Source of the DNA: Brevibacterium aurantiacum
GTDB lineage: Bacteria > Actinomycetota > Actinomycetes > Actinomycetales > Brevibacteriaceae
DNA length: 64,000 nt
Assembly (NCBI RefSeq): GCF_900169065.1
Contig: NZ_FXZB01000007.1
Location: forward strand, 62,001 to 126,000
Reading direction: 5' to 3'
The notes beneath the pieces were generated by a model. That model had not been told where the DNA came from and ran no database searches. It was given only the letters and a program-made list of their open reading frames with translations. The position numbers were made by a program, and so were the translations under genes. Each line of letters opens with the position of its first letter. Positions within the stretch are counted from its first letter, which is position 1. Of the stretch, positions 19,589 through 30,489 are shown piece by piece.

Positions 19589-21064
19589 TCAGATCAGCTT
19601 GAGGGTGCGAGCCGTGTACTCGGAGAGCTCCTTGAGCAGTGTCTCGTCATCGGCGAGGCTGCGGCCCAGCGAGGGAACCATGTCCTTGATCGCAGGCTCC
19701 CAGCTGCTGTACTGGCGGGGGAAGCAGGTCTTGAGCAGGTTGAGCATGATCGACACTGCCGTCGATGCACCGGGGGAGGCGCCGAGGAGAGTAGCGATCG
19801 AGCCGTCGGCCGAGGAGATGAGCTCGGTGCCGAAGCTGAGCACTCCGCCCTTCTTGGGATCCTTCTTCATCACCTGCACGCGCTGACCGGCCTGGATGAA
19901 CTCCCAGTCGCTGGGGTCGATGTTCGGGATGAACTCGTGCATCGACTCGAAGCGGGCCTTCTTCGACGAGGCCAGCTCGGAGACGAGGTAGGTGACGAGG
20001 TCGGTGTTGTCCTTGGCCACGTTGAGCATTGTGGGCAGGTTGTTTCCGCGCACCGAGAAGGGCAGATCGGTGAAGCGTCCGCCCTTGAGGAACTTCGGAG
20101 AGAAGCCGGCGTAAGGGCCGAAGAGCAGGTAATCCTTGCCGTCGACGACACGGGTGTCGAGGTGAGGCACCGACATGGCAGGAGCACCGAAGGAAGCCTG
20201 GCCGTAGACCTTGGCCTGGTGACGGGCGACGAGATCGGGGTTCGAGGTCCGCAGGAAGATGCCGGAGACGGGGAATCCGCCGTAGCCGCGGCCCTCGGGG
20301 ATGCCCGACTTCTGCAGCAGCGGCAGAGCACCGCCGCCAGCGCCGTTGAAGACGAACTTCGCATTGATCTTATGGGTCTCGTGGGAGAGCAGGTCCTTGA
20401 CGGTGACGACCCAGCCGTCGGAGGAGCGTTCCAGGTCGGTGACCTGGTGGCTGGTGCGGATCGTGGCACCCTTGTCGCCGACGTAGTTGAGCAGCTGGTG
20501 CGAGAGCGAACCGAAGTCGACGTCCGTGCCGATCTTCGTGCGCGAGATGCCGTTGACCTGACCGGGTCCGCGGCCTTCGAACATCAGCGGCAGCCACTCG
20601 GCCTGGGTGGCCGGGTCGTCGGTGTACTCCATCTCGGAGAAGAGCGGATTGCGCACCATCTGCTCGTAGCGGTTCTTGATGTAGTCGCGTCCCTTCTCAC
20701 CACGGCCGTAGCTGATGTGAGGGACCTGGTTGATGAAGGACTTCGGCTCTGCCAGGACGCCGTTGTCGACGAGGTGCGACCAGTACTGGCGGGAGTGATG
20801 GAACTGCTCGTTGATCTGCGAGGCCTTCGCGAGATCGACGTGGCCGTTCTCGTCCTCAGGAGTGTAGTTGAGTTCGCACAGGGCGGCGTGGCCGGTGCCT
20901 GCGTTGTTCCAGGGATCGGAGCTCTCCTCGGCGACATAGTCGAGCTTCTCGTAGACCCGGATATCCCATTCGGGCTGAAGTTCGGTCAGCATGGCACCAA
21001 GAGTGGAGCTCATGATGCCGCCGCCGATCAAGACAACGTCAACCTTTTCCTGCGTTGAGGGCAT
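19589..21064 (-). CDS. mqo: Malate:quinone oxidoreductase
   Basis: FAD membrane-associated enzyme oxidising malate to oxaloacetate with electrons to quinone. It has 491 residues from ATG 21062-21064; an in-frame ATG four codons upstream directly abuts GAAGG and is less likely. N-terminal FAD motif VDVVLIGGGIMSSTLGAML, then YEKLDYVAEESSDPWNNAGTGHAALCELNYTP-type Mqo segments, LLFGPYAGFSPKFLK and LLGASPGASTAV. It is convergent with allE beyond a strong terminator, so it is probably not part of that regulon, though both act on malate. Confidence 0.95.
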   Translation of the reverse strand: MPSTQEKVDVVLIGGGIMSSTLGAMLTELQPEWDIRVYEKLDYVAEESSDPWNNAGTGHAALCELNYTPEDENGHVDLAKASQINEQFHHSRQYWSHLVDNGVLAEPKSFINQVPHISYGRGEKGRDYIKNRYEQMVRNPLFSEMEYTDDPATQAEWLPLMFEGRGPGQVNGISRTKIGTDVDFGSLSHQLLNYVGDKGATIRTSHQVTDLERSSDGWVVTVKDLLSHETHKINAKFVFNGAGGGALPLLQKSGIPEGRGYGGFPVSGIFLRTSNPDLVARHQAKVYGQASFGAPAMSVPHLDTRVVDGKDYLLFGPYAGFSPKFLKGGRFTDLPFSVRGNNLPTMLNVAKDNTDLVTYLVSELASSKKARFESMHEFIPNIDPSDWEFIQAGQRVQVMKKDPKKGGVLSFGTELISSADGSIATLLGASPGASTAVSIMLNLLKTCFPRQYSSWEPAIKDMVPSLGRSLADDETLLKELSEYTARTLKLI

Positions 21065-21280
21065 TTCGACTCTCATCCTTCGTCACTGACTACATGTATT
21101 CGACTCACAGACTACTCTTCGCCACACGCGAACCAGTAACCCGCCCCTGCGTACAGGAGTCCCGTGCGAGCAACCTCACAGCCGGTGATCGTCCGCAGTC
21201 ACACGCATTTTCCGACCATTCGGACGTTTAGCGCGTGGACGCCTTGTGTCGCCCGCCACAGGATGTGCAAATATGGGCAC

Positions 21281-22366
21281 ATGTCGAATCGCTTCCTGCT
21301 TCGTGATGCCCTGGCCGAATTCCCGCCGTATGTGCCGGGCAAACCCCCGACCACCACACCGGGTCTGAAACCGTACAAACTGTCCTCGAACGAGAACCAC
21401 CTGGCACCGCTGCCGGTCGTCCTCAAGTCGATCACCGACCCCGGGCAGGTGCCCGCGAACTATCCCGATCCGAAGTCGACGAAGCTGGTCGCCGATATTG
21501 CGGCCCACCTCGACGTCGATGCCTCCGAGATCGTGCCCGGTGCCGGGGCCTCGGAGATCCTCTCCGCGCTGACGAACATCACCCTCGAAGCAGGCACCTC
21601 GGTGGTCTACCCCTGGCCCTCCTTCGAGATGTACCCGATCCTCGCCTCGGCGCGCGGTGCCGAGAAGCGCCCCGTGCCGCTGCTCGAAGACGGCCGGCAC
21701 GACTTCCCGGGCCTCGTCGCCGCCATCGACGACACGACCCGCCTCATCCTGCTCTGCTCGCCCAACAATCCGACCGGCCTGTCGATCTCGACGGCCGAGC
21801 TCGACGGCTTCATGGCCGAGGTCCCTGCCGAGGTCATCGTCGTCCTCGACGAGGCGTACTTCGAGTTCGCCTCCGACGCCGAGGTGGTCGATGGGATGGC
21901 CGCCTACCGGAAGTTCCCGAATCTGGTGTTGGCACGCACCTTCTCCAAGGCCCATGGCCTGGCTGGCCTGCGGGTGGGCTTCGGCGTCGCCGATCCGACG
22001 ATCGCGACCGCACTGCGCCAGGTCATCGCACCCTTCAGCGTCACCTCGACGGCTCAGGTCGCGGCCGTAGAATCACTGTCGCGCAACGACGAGGTCCTCG
22101 TCCGGGCCAAGGACGTCGCGGCCACTCGTGACCAGTTCGCACAGGATCTGCGGAATGCGGGACTCACCGTCACCGACTCGCAGGGCAACTATGTGTGGGT
22201 CAGCCTGCCCGACGATGACGCACAAGACTTCGAAGCTGCCTGCGCAGCCCAGGCCGTGGCCGTGCGGAAGCTCAGCGGCGGGGTGCGCATCAGCATCGGA
22301 CCCGATGAAGCTCTCGACCGGGTGCGCGAAGTGGCCACGAAGTTCGCAGCCTCGCGGACCGCATGA
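21281..22366 (+). CDS. HisC-like aminotransferase (histidinol-phosphate or aromatic amino acid transaminase)
   Basis: 361-residue PLP enzyme of fold type I, starting at MSNRFLLRDALAEF. No strong ribosome site is seen, and an in-frame ATG at 21263 is an alternative. The PLP lysine is in ARTFSKAHGLAGLRVGFG; SNENHLAP near the N-terminus and SPNNPTGLSIS are typical of HisC and its paralogue Pat (aromatic aminotransferase). There are no his genes beside it, which favours the Pat role. Its end overlaps the next gene by four bases. Confidence 0.8.
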   Translation: MSNRFLLRDALAEFPPYVPGKPPTTTPGLKPYKLSSNENHLAPLPVVLKSITDPGQVPANYPDPKSTKLVADIAAHLDVDASEIVPGAGASEILSALTNITLEAGTSVVYPWPSFEMYPILASARGAEKRPVPLLEDGRHDFPGLVAAIDDTTRLILLCSPNNPTGLSISTAELDGFMAEVPAEVIVVLDEAYFEFASDAEVVDGMAAYRKFPNLVLARTFSKAHGLAGLRVGFGVADPTIATALRQVIAPFSVTSTAQVAAVESLSRNDEVLVRAKDVAATRDQFAQDLRNAGLTVTDSQGNYVWVSLPDDDAQDFEAACAAQAVAVRKLSGGVRISIGPDEALDRVREVATKFAASRTA

Positions 22367-23766
22367 GTGTGACAGCCGAGATTCCGACCCAGGACCTGGA
22401 GGCTCGGCTGAGCCCCGGCGCGCTGGTCACCGACAGGGACGTCATCGACAGCTACGCCTCCGACAAGGCCCTGTTCTGCCCGGCGGGCCAGGCCCTGGCC
22501 CTGGTGCGGGCACGCACGGTCGATGACGTCGTGGCAGTGATGTCCTTCGCCACGCAGCACCACATCCCCGTCGTCACCCAGGGCGCACGGACCGGCCTGT
22601 CCGGTGCCGCGAACGCCGTCGACGGCGGCCTCCTGCTCAATGTCGCAGCGATGGATCAGGTCCTCGAGATCGACGAGGTGAATCAGACCTGCCGCGTCCA
22701 GCCCGGCGTCATCAACCAAGACCTGAAGACGGCGCTGGCCGAACACGGACTGGCCTACCCGCCCGATCCAGGGTCGGTGGCGATCTCGACGATCGGCGGC
22801 AATGTCGCCACGAACGCCGGTGGCATGTGCTGCGTGAAGTACGGCGTGACCAAGGACTATGTGCGGGCCATGACCGTGGTGCTCGCCGACGGAACCGTGA
22901 CGAAGCTGGGCCGTCCGACTGCCAAGGGTGTCGCCGGTCTCGACCTGGCGGCCCTGTTCGTCGGGTCCGAAGGCACCTTGGGCACCATCGTCGAGGTGAC
23001 TCTGGCCCTGAAACCGGCACTGACGCAGCCGATCACCGCAGTGGGAATCTTCCCCGACACCGCATCGGCCGGACGCACCGTCACCGAGTACATGGGGTCG
23101 GGGGCGAATTTGTCGATGCTGGAGTTCATCGACGGTCCCAGCGTGGCGATGATCAATGCCTACGGCGACTTCGGTCTGCCGGACGATGTCGGTGCACTGC
23201 TGCTCGTGCAGTCCGATGCCAAGGGCGCCGGGGCGATGGAGGAGCTCGAAGCCTTCCGCCGGGTCGCGGAGTCCAACGGCGGCTCCGAGGTCTTCGTTTC
23301 CGACGATCCTGCCGATTCGCAGATGCTCGTCGCAGCCCGCCGAGCGGTGGCCCCGGCGATGGAGAAGTACGCCCACACTCGTGGTGGGGGAGAGCTCGTC
23401 GATGATGTGTGCGTGCCGCGCTCCGCTCTCGGGGAGTTCTTCGAACGCCTGGCGCTCATCGATGCCCGCTTCGACGTCGAGGTCGCCACGGCCGGTCACG
23501 CCGGTGACGGAAACATGCATCCTTCGGTGGTCTTCGACGCCGGGGACGAGGCTCAGGTCAGCCAAGCGCAGGAGGCGTTCGCTGCGATCATGCAGCTGGG
23601 CCTCGATCTGGGTGGGACGATCACGGGGGAACACGGTGTCGGATTCCTCAAGCGCGAGTGGCTCGGACGCGAACTCGATGCCGGAGCCAGGCTGATGCAC
23701 ACCCAGATCAAGAACGCCCTTGACCCGCTGGGGATCCTCAATCCGGGGAAGATGTTCGGCGTGTGA
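22363..23766 (+). CDS. FAD-linked oxidase, GlcD/D-lactate dehydrogenase type
   Basis: 467 residues; oxidises a 2-hydroxy acid such as glycolate, D-lactate or 2-hydroxyglutarate. The FAD-binding-4 domain spans about 40-220 (VTQGARTGLSGAANAVDGG, ISTIGGNVATNAGGMCCVKYG, GSEGTLGTIVEV). The C-terminal FAD-oxidase domain has ATAGHAGDGNMHPSVVF and the closing GGTITGEHGVGFLKREWL. It is coupled to the preceding aminotransferase by an ATGA overlap, so its substrate may be a 2-hydroxy acid related to that enzyme's keto acid. No GlcE or GlcF partners are present. Confidence 0.85.
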   Translation: MSVTAEIPTQDLEARLSPGALVTDRDVIDSYASDKALFCPAGQALALVRARTVDDVVAVMSFATQHHIPVVTQGARTGLSGAANAVDGGLLLNVAAMDQVLEIDEVNQTCRVQPGVINQDLKTALAEHGLAYPPDPGSVAISTIGGNVATNAGGMCCVKYGVTKDYVRAMTVVLADGTVTKLGRPTAKGVAGLDLAALFVGSEGTLGTIVEVTLALKPALTQPITAVGIFPDTASAGRTVTEYMGSGANLSMLEFIDGPSVAMINAYGDFGLPDDVGALLLVQSDAKGAGAMEELEAFRRVAESNGGSEVFVSDDPADSQMLVAARRAVAPAMEKYAHTRGGGELVDDVCVPRSALGEFFERLALIDARFDVEVATAGHAGDGNMHPSVVFDAGDEAQVSQAQEAFAAIMQLGLDLGGTITGEHGVGFLKREWLGRELDAGARLMHTQIKNALDPLGILNPGKMFGV

Positions 23767-23851
23767 CGCTTCGTGACCGCTGATGACTTCGTCACGGTGT
23801 GGCGGCAGGAGTTCGCACTAGCGTTCTGAGCACCTAGGAAAGGACTCAGCA

Positions 23852-24853
23852 ATGACGCTTCGCCAACTCCCCATCCTCGACCTCAGCCTGTCTGAGGATC
23901 CCGCGACCGCCGAGACGTTTCGAGCAGACCTGCGCAGAATCACGCATGAGATCGGATTCTTCTACCTCGTCGGCCACGGTGTCCCCAACGAGGACTTCAG
24001 CGCAATCATCGAAACAGCACAGAAGTTCTTCGCTCTCCCCGAGGATGAGAAGCTGGCGATAGAGAACATCAACTCCCCGCATTTCCGCGGTTATACGCGC
24101 ACGGGTGGCGAACGCACACGCGGCCGCGTCGACTGGCGTGAGCAGATCGACATCGGGCCCGAACGCGAACCGGTGACGGAACCTGAACACGACTATGACA
24201 ATCTCACCGGCCCCAATCAGTATCCGCAGTCATTGCCACAGCTGCGGGAGGTCACTGACGCCTGGCACGCCCAGCTCACGGAGGTCGGCAATAGGCTGCT
24301 GGCTCAATGGGCGCTGAGCCTGGGCCAGGAGGCCGATCACTTCTTCGCTGCCTTCGACCGCGACCCGGAATCATTCATCAAGATCGTCCGCTATCCGGCA
24401 GCCGAGAACGAGGACGTGACCCAAGGGGTGGGCGAACATCGTGACGGCGGTACTCTCACTCTGCTCTACCCGCAGCCGGGCACCACTGGCCTGCAGGTGC
24501 TGACAGATGACGGCTATATCGATGCGGATCCGATCGACAATGCCTTCATCGTCAATATCGGCAAGCTCCTCGAGGTCGCGACGAACGGGTATCTTAAGGC
24601 GACGGTCCATCGGGTGCTGCCGACCAAACCAGGCGAAGACCGGATCTCGATACCCTTCTTCTACAACCCTGCTCTGAGCAGTCATCTGCCGCCGGTTGAA
24701 CTCCCGCCGGAGCTTGCCGCCGAGGCGCGTGGAGTTTCTGTCGATGAACTCGACGCGCTGCACGCGGTCTATGGGCAGAATGCGTTCATGTCGCGTCTGC
24801 GCTCACACCCGAACGTCGCTGAGAAATACTACGCGCAGCACATCGCGAACTGA
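23852..24853 (+). CDS. 2-oxoglutarate/Fe(II)-dependent dioxygenase, isopenicillin N synthase-like
   Basis: 333 residues. The N-terminal DIOX_N part (about 5-130) includes EIGFFYLVGHGVPNEDF and FFALPEDEKLAIE. The catalytic jelly roll has iron ligands in GVGEHRDGGTLTLL (His, Asp) and YLKATVHRVLP (second His), and the 2-oxoglutarate anchor is RISIPFF (Arg-x-Ser). The ribosome site AAAGGA precedes ATG 23852. It stands alone and is convergent with mmuM, ending five bases before it. The substrate is unknown. Confidence 0.85.
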   Translation: MTLRQLPILDLSLSEDPATAETFRADLRRITHEIGFFYLVGHGVPNEDFSAIIETAQKFFALPEDEKLAIENINSPHFRGYTRTGGERTRGRVDWREQIDIGPEREPVTEPEHDYDNLTGPNQYPQSLPQLREVTDAWHAQLTEVGNRLLAQWALSLGQEADHFFAAFDRDPESFIKIVRYPAAENEDVTQGVGEHRDGGTLTLLYPQPGTTGLQVLTDDGYIDADPIDNAFIVNIGKLLEVATNGYLKATVHRVLPTKPGEDRISIPFFYNPALSSHLPPVELPPELAAEARGVSVDELDALHAVYGQNAFMSRLRSHPNVAEKYYAQHIAN

Positions 24854-24858
24854 GATGC

Positions 24859-25785
24859 TCAGAGCTGCGGCACCGAGTCGGCGAGACCGGCGATGTCGGC
24901 CGGTGTCGTCCGGCAGCAGCCGCCGATGATGCGAACACCGGCCGACACCCACGGTGCCAGGGTCGACGGGCTCGTGTCGAAGGCAGAGTCCTCGCGCCAT
25001 TCCATCGTGGCCGCATCGTAGGTCTCACCCGAATTCGGGTAAGCGATGAGCGGGAGGTCCGTGGCGCTCGCCAAGGCCGCCAGCGCGGGGGCCACGAGTG
25101 ACGGCCGGACGCAGTTGACGCCGACGGCGCGGATCATTCTCGAGTCAGCAACCGCCTCGGCGAGGTCGCTCAAGGGTGTCCGGTCGGCCATGTGAGAACC
25201 ATCGGCGAGGTCCCCCTGGTCAGCCAGGGTCACGCTCAGCCACGCGGGAATCCCGTACTCATCGGCCAGGCCTGCGAGCACTGTGATCTCCGGCAACGAA
25301 GGCTGTGTCTCGATGGCCAGCAGGTCGGCACCGGCGTTGACCAGAGCCTCGATTCGGGGACGGTGGAAGGCGGCGAACTCCTCGTCGCTGAGGTGATAGT
25401 CGCCGGTGTACTCGGCGCCGTTGCCCAATGCCGCGCCGTAGGGTCCGACGGACCCGGCGACGAGGGCATCACCGGCCCCAGCCGCGATCTCGACGCTACG
25501 TGCGATGAGACGCAGACCCTCCTCGGCGGGGATCGATGCCCGCTCGAACCCCAAGGGGGTCGCCTGGTAGCTGGCGGTCGTGACGATCTGGGCACCGGCG
25601 CGGATGAAGTCGGCGTGCACCTCGGCGAGGGTGTCGGGGGAGTCCCGGAGCAGAGCCGCCGACCACAGCTCGTGGCTCAGATCGATGCCGCGGGACTCGA
25701 GCGCGGTACCCAGGCCGCCGTCGATGACGAGAGGGTCGCCCGAGCGCACAGCAGCCTGGAGCAGGTGGATGAAGGTCTGACTCAT
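24859..25785 (-). CDS. mmuM: Homocysteine S-methyltransferase
   Basis: Makes methionine from homocysteine with S-methylmethionine or S-adenosylmethionine as methyl donor. It has 308 residues from ATG 25783-25785; the frame stays open upstream only as the antisense of tgt. Zinc ligands are the Cys in AVGVNCVRPS and the Cys pair in IIGGCCRTTPADI. The N-terminal LVIDGGLGTALESRGIDL is typical. It is divergent from tgt across 21 bp. Confidence 0.93.
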   Translation of the reverse strand: MSQTFIHLLQAAVRSGDPLVIDGGLGTALESRGIDLSHELWSAALLRDSPDTLAEVHADFIRAGAQIVTTASYQATPLGFERASIPAEEGLRLIARSVEIAAGAGDALVAGSVGPYGAALGNGAEYTGDYHLSDEEFAAFHRPRIEALVNAGADLLAIETQPSLPEITVLAGLADEYGIPAWLSVTLADQGDLADGSHMADRTPLSDLAEAVADSRMIRAVGVNCVRPSLVAPALAALASATDLPLIAYPNSGETYDAATMEWREDSAFDTSPSTLAPWVSAGVRIIGGCCRTTPADIAGLADSVPQL

Positions 25786-27066
<1,281 letters not shown>

Positions 27067-27072
27067 GCGCGG

Positions 27073-27822
27073 CTAGGCGGTCGTGCTGCCGTCGGGCAGC
27101 TCGTAGCTGGGTTCGTGCTTCTTCACGAGCTTGATCACCCGATAGGTCACGGGCATGAGGATGACTTCGACGGCGACCTTGTAGACGAAGCCGAAGACGA
27201 TGTAGTTGATGAAATCGAGTCCGGGGATGACCCCGGCGAAGGCGATGACGCAGAACAGCAGAGTGTCGACGAACTCTCCGACCCCGGTAGAGGTGAGCAG
27301 GCGGACCCACAGCTTCTGTTCGCCCATGCGCTTCTTCACAGCCACGAGCACATACGAGTTCAGCAGCTGGCCGAAGAAGTAGCCGACTAAGGACGCGGCG
27401 ACGATGCGCGGGTAGAAGCCGAGGACGGCGGCGAAGGCGTCCTGGTTCTCATAGCCGGGTCCCGGGGGTGAGATGAGGACGAGCCAGAACACGAGAGTCG
27501 CCAGGATCTGGAGTCCGAAACCGGTGATGACGGCCTTGCGGGCGGCTTTGAAACCGTAGACCTCGCTGATCACATCGCCGAGGATGTAGGCGATGGGAAA
27601 CAGGAATGCACCGCCGTCGGTGACGATGGGTCCGAAGCCGATGACCTTCGTCGCGGAGATGTTGGAGATGATGAGCACCGCAGAGAACACGGCCAGAATC
27701 ACCGCATAGTAGCGTCCTCGGGAGGAGGCGAAGGCCGCCAATCTGCCCGCAGCGCTCAGCGCCTCCGGGCCTCCAGTGCTCGGCTCGTCCGAGCCCTCAG
27801 GCTTCGGCACCTTCTTCGACAA
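27073..27822 (-). CDS. yhhQ: Queuosine precursor transporter, YhhQ/DUF165 family
   Basis: Membrane carrier for preQ0/preQ1-type bases. About 249 residues from TTG 27820-27822, behind GGGAAGGAAATCACTG; GTG 27811-27813 is an alternative. The start overlaps the upstream peptidase gene by 26 bp. About six hydrophobic helices are seen, with family segments ISATKVIGFGPIVTDGGAFLFPIAYILGD (given in part) and DVISEVYGFKAARKAV, and STGVGEFVDTLLF near the end. It is convergent with tgt, six bases apart, which supports the queuosine role. Confidence 0.88.
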   Translation of the reverse strand: MSKKVPKPEGSDEPSTGGPEALSAAGRLAAFASSRGRYYAVILAVFSAVLIISNISATKVIGFGPIVTDGGAFLFPIAYILGDVISEVYGFKAARKAVITGFGLQILATLVFWLVLISPPGPGYENQDAFAAVLGFYPRIVAASLVGYFFGQLLNSYVLVAVKKRMGEQKLWVRLLTSTGVGEFVDTLLFCVIAFAGVIPGLDFINYIVFGFVYKVAVEVILMPVTYRVIKLVKKHEPSYELPDGSTTA

Positions 27823-30382
27823 CAGTGATTTCCTTCCCTCCGGTGATCGCCAGCAGCTGCTCATACGTCAGCGGCATCATCGAGTTCGGTGTGCCGGCCG
27901 CAGCCCAGAGAACAGGATAGTCCTTCAGCGCCACGTCGACATACGTGGGGATCGGCTGCGGATGCCCGCATGGGGCGACCCCGCCGATGACCTGCTCCGT
28001 CGCGGTGCGCACCAGATCCTTATCGGCCCGATCGAGGGAGCTCAGCCCGATGAGTCCGGCCACGTAGTCCGTGTCCACGCGGTGGCGACCGGAGGTCATG
28101 ATGAGCACCGGTTCGCCCTCAGCGGAGAAGATCAGGCTGTTCGCAATCGCTCCGACCTCCACGCCGACCTTCTCCGCCGCCGAGGCTGCGGTAGGGGTGG
28201 CATCGGTGAAGAGTCTGATCTGTGGTTCGATTCCATTGGCTTCGAGGACCTGGGAGACCGCCGCATGGTTGCGGTGCCCCTTCGGCTCGGCGGCATCGAC
28301 CTCGGTGGGCTCTTCGGCCGGTTCCTCGGCGGGCGCCGATTCTTCCACCGGCTCGGCCAGTCCGCGCCTGCGCAGCAGGGGTGCGACATCGGGGCGGGTG
28401 CCGAAGAAGCGTTCGATCGCACTCATCGGGTCGATCGAGTAGCCGGGGGCCAGGATGGCCTCACGGAAGGCATCGCCGGCTTCCCGGTTGAGTCCGCCCT
28501 GGGCCTCGAACCATTCGCTGACCCAGGCTGCGATGACCTCCGAGTAGAGGTAGGAGTAGTAACCGGCGGCATAGCCGGAGGCGAAGATGTGGCCGAAGTA
28601 CGTGGTGCGGTAGCGGGGCGGAACCAGGTCGGTGAACCCGGCTGCGGCGAGTACCTCGGATTCGAAGGACAGGACGTCGGTGATGTGCTCACCGGCCTCC
28701 AGCGAATGCCAGGAGAGGTCGAGCATGGCCGCGGCCAGATACTCGGTCGTGTCGAAGCCTTGGCCGAACTTCTCACTGTCGATGAGAGCGGTGACCAGGG
28801 ATTCGGGCATCGGCTCGCCCGTCTCCACGTGCTTGGCGTAGTGGGGGAGGACCTGCGGGTGGAAGCGCCACATCTCATTGAGCTGGGACGGGAATTCCAC
28901 GTAGTCGCGAGGCACAGCTGTCCCGGCTGTCGACGGGTAGGTCGAGTTCGCGAACAGGCCGTGAAGGACGTGGCCGAATTCGTGGAAGAGGGTGTTGAGC
29001 TCGGTGGGGTTGAGCAGCGTCGGTCGACCTTCGCCCGGCTTGGCCAGATTGAGCGAGAGTGTGACCACGGGCAGGTGCCCGGTCAGCCGTGAACTTGTCA
29101 CCAGCTCACCCATCCATGCGCCGCCGCGCTTCGTGTCCCGGGAGTAGGGGTCGAGGAGGATGAGTCCCAGGGTGCGTTCATTGGCGTCGGTGACCTCGAA
29201 GGTCCGCACATCCTCGTGCCAGGCGGAGACAGTCTCGCGTGGGGCGAAGGTGACTCCGTAGAGACCCGTGGCCGCGCGGAAGACGCCTTCATTGAGGACG
29301 GTGTCGAACTCGAAGTACTTGGCGACCTCATCGGCGTCGATGTCGAATTTCTCGGCCCGGTACTGCGCCAGACGATGCTTGACGTCCTCGGGTGCGACAT
29401 CAGTGAGGCCGTAATGGTCCTTGACCTGTGCCAGCTCCTCGGCCAACTGTGCATTGGCCGGCGCGATGAGCGAGGACACGATGTCTGCGGCCGCATCCGG
29501 GCCACCGGCGGTCTGATTGTCGATGGCAAACGACGAATAGGACGGGTATCCCAGCAGCTTCGCCTGCAGTGCTCGCAGCGCCGTGGTGTCGGCGACCTGA
29601 GTCCGGGTGTCGCCCTCACCGCCGCGGGCACCGCGGGAGGTCGAATTGTCCAAGACTTGTTTGCGGGTCGCAGCCGATTCCAGGGATTCGAGGACAAGCT
29701 GCTGGGTGAAGTTGTTCAGCGGCAGCAGGTACCCGTCGGTGCCTCGCTCGGCGGCCCGATTGGCCGCGGCCGCGACCTGGTCCTCGCTGAGTCCGGCCAG
29801 CTGCGCCTTATCGTCGAGATGGACGGCAAGCTCCCTGGTGTCCTTCTGCAGGGCACGGGAGAAGGAGGTTCCTAGGGTCGTGAGCTCGGCCGCGATGGTG
29901 GACATCTGGTCGCGCTCTTCCGCACCGAGGCGGGCTCCGGCACGCACGAACTCCTCGACGGTGAGCTCCTGCTGACGCTTGTCCTCGGGGTTGAGATCGG
30001 TCGATGGTACCTGTTCGATGCGGTGGAAGAGATCGACGTCGAGGAAGATCCGGGTCCGTGCCGCGGACAGACGATCCCACACCTCGGCGACGGCATCGGC
30101 GAATTCGGGACGGAGATGATTCGACTCCACGGCGCTCACCACGGCCGAGATGCGGGCCATGGGAATGGTCGCGGATTCGAAGCGCACGGTTGTCGACACG
30201 AACGTCGGCTCGTTCTCATCACCGATGATGTCTTCGACCTCGGATCGCGCGAAGTCGGTGGCCGCCCTGACCGCAGCGATCAGTGATGCCGGAGTGACCG
30301 CGGAGAAATCGGGCAGTGAGAAGTCGCCCTGTGGGTCGAGGAAGGCCTCCCAGACATCGATGCTGTTCGGATCGGAGCTCAT
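27797..30382 (-). CDS. M3 oligopeptidase/dipeptidyl carboxypeptidase fused to a YbaK-type aminoacyl-tRNA deacylase domain
   Basis: 861 residues in one uninterrupted frame. Residues 1 to about 680 are a complete M3 zinc peptidase. The zinc site is HEFGH (His467, Glu468, His471) with Glu496 in PRDYVEFPSQLNEMW, at the same 29-residue spacing as in thimet oligopeptidase. A Glu/Pro/Ala-rich linker (about 681-701) leads to a YbaK/ProX editing domain (702-861) showing IANSLIF, GRHRVDTDYVAGLIGLSS, GGVAPCGHP and WAAAGTPNS. Free-standing versions of both are usual, so the fusion is notable. Its 3' end overlaps yhhQ. Confidence 0.9.
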   Translation of the reverse strand: MSSDPNSIDVWEAFLDPQGDFSLPDFSAVTPASLIAAVRAATDFARSEVEDIIGDENEPTFVSTTVRFESATIPMARISAVVSAVESNHLRPEFADAVAEVWDRLSAARTRIFLDVDLFHRIEQVPSTDLNPEDKRQQELTVEEFVRAGARLGAEERDQMSTIAAELTTLGTSFSRALQKDTRELAVHLDDKAQLAGLSEDQVAAAANRAAERGTDGYLLPLNNFTQQLVLESLESAATRKQVLDNSTSRGARGGEGDTRTQVADTTALRALQAKLLGYPSYSSFAIDNQTAGGPDAAADIVSSLIAPANAQLAEELAQVKDHYGLTDVAPEDVKHRLAQYRAEKFDIDADEVAKYFEFDTVLNEGVFRAATGLYGVTFAPRETVSAWHEDVRTFEVTDANERTLGLILLDPYSRDTKRGGAWMGELVTSSRLTGHLPVVTLSLNLAKPGEGRPTLLNPTELNTLFHEFGHVLHGLFANSTYPSTAGTAVPRDYVEFPSQLNEMWRFHPQVLPHYAKHVETGEPMPESLVTALIDSEKFGQGFDTTEYLAAAMLDLSWHSLEAGEHITDVLSFESEVLAAAGFTDLVPPRYRTTYFGHIFASGYAAGYYSYLYSEVIAAWVSEWFEAQGGLNREAGDAFREAILAPGYSIDPMSAIERFFGTRPDVAPLLRRRGLAEPVEESAPAEEPAEEPTEVDAAEPKGHRNHAAVSQVLEANGIEPQIRLFTDATPTAASAAEKVGVEVGAIANSLIFSAEGEPVLIMTSGRHRVDTDYVAGLIGLSSLDRADKDLVRTATEQVIGGVAPCGHPQPIPTYVDVALKDYPVLWAAAGTPNSMMPLTYEQLLAITGGKEITVVEEGAEA

Positions 30383-30476
30383 CGTCGACGTACCACTTTC
30401 TACACGGTTGAAGGATTGTGCCAGGTCTCGCCCTCGATCCTAACGCGTGAACACGCTGAAGCGCATGGTCGCTGGT

Positions 30477-30482
30477 TACACT
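30477..30482 (+). promoter_or_regulatory. -10 hexamer TACACT, probable leaderless start
   Basis: TACACT ends seven bases before the ATG of the AI-2E-type transporter gene, and no ribosome site lies between them. Confidence 0.5.
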
Positions 30483-30489
30483 TGTCACC

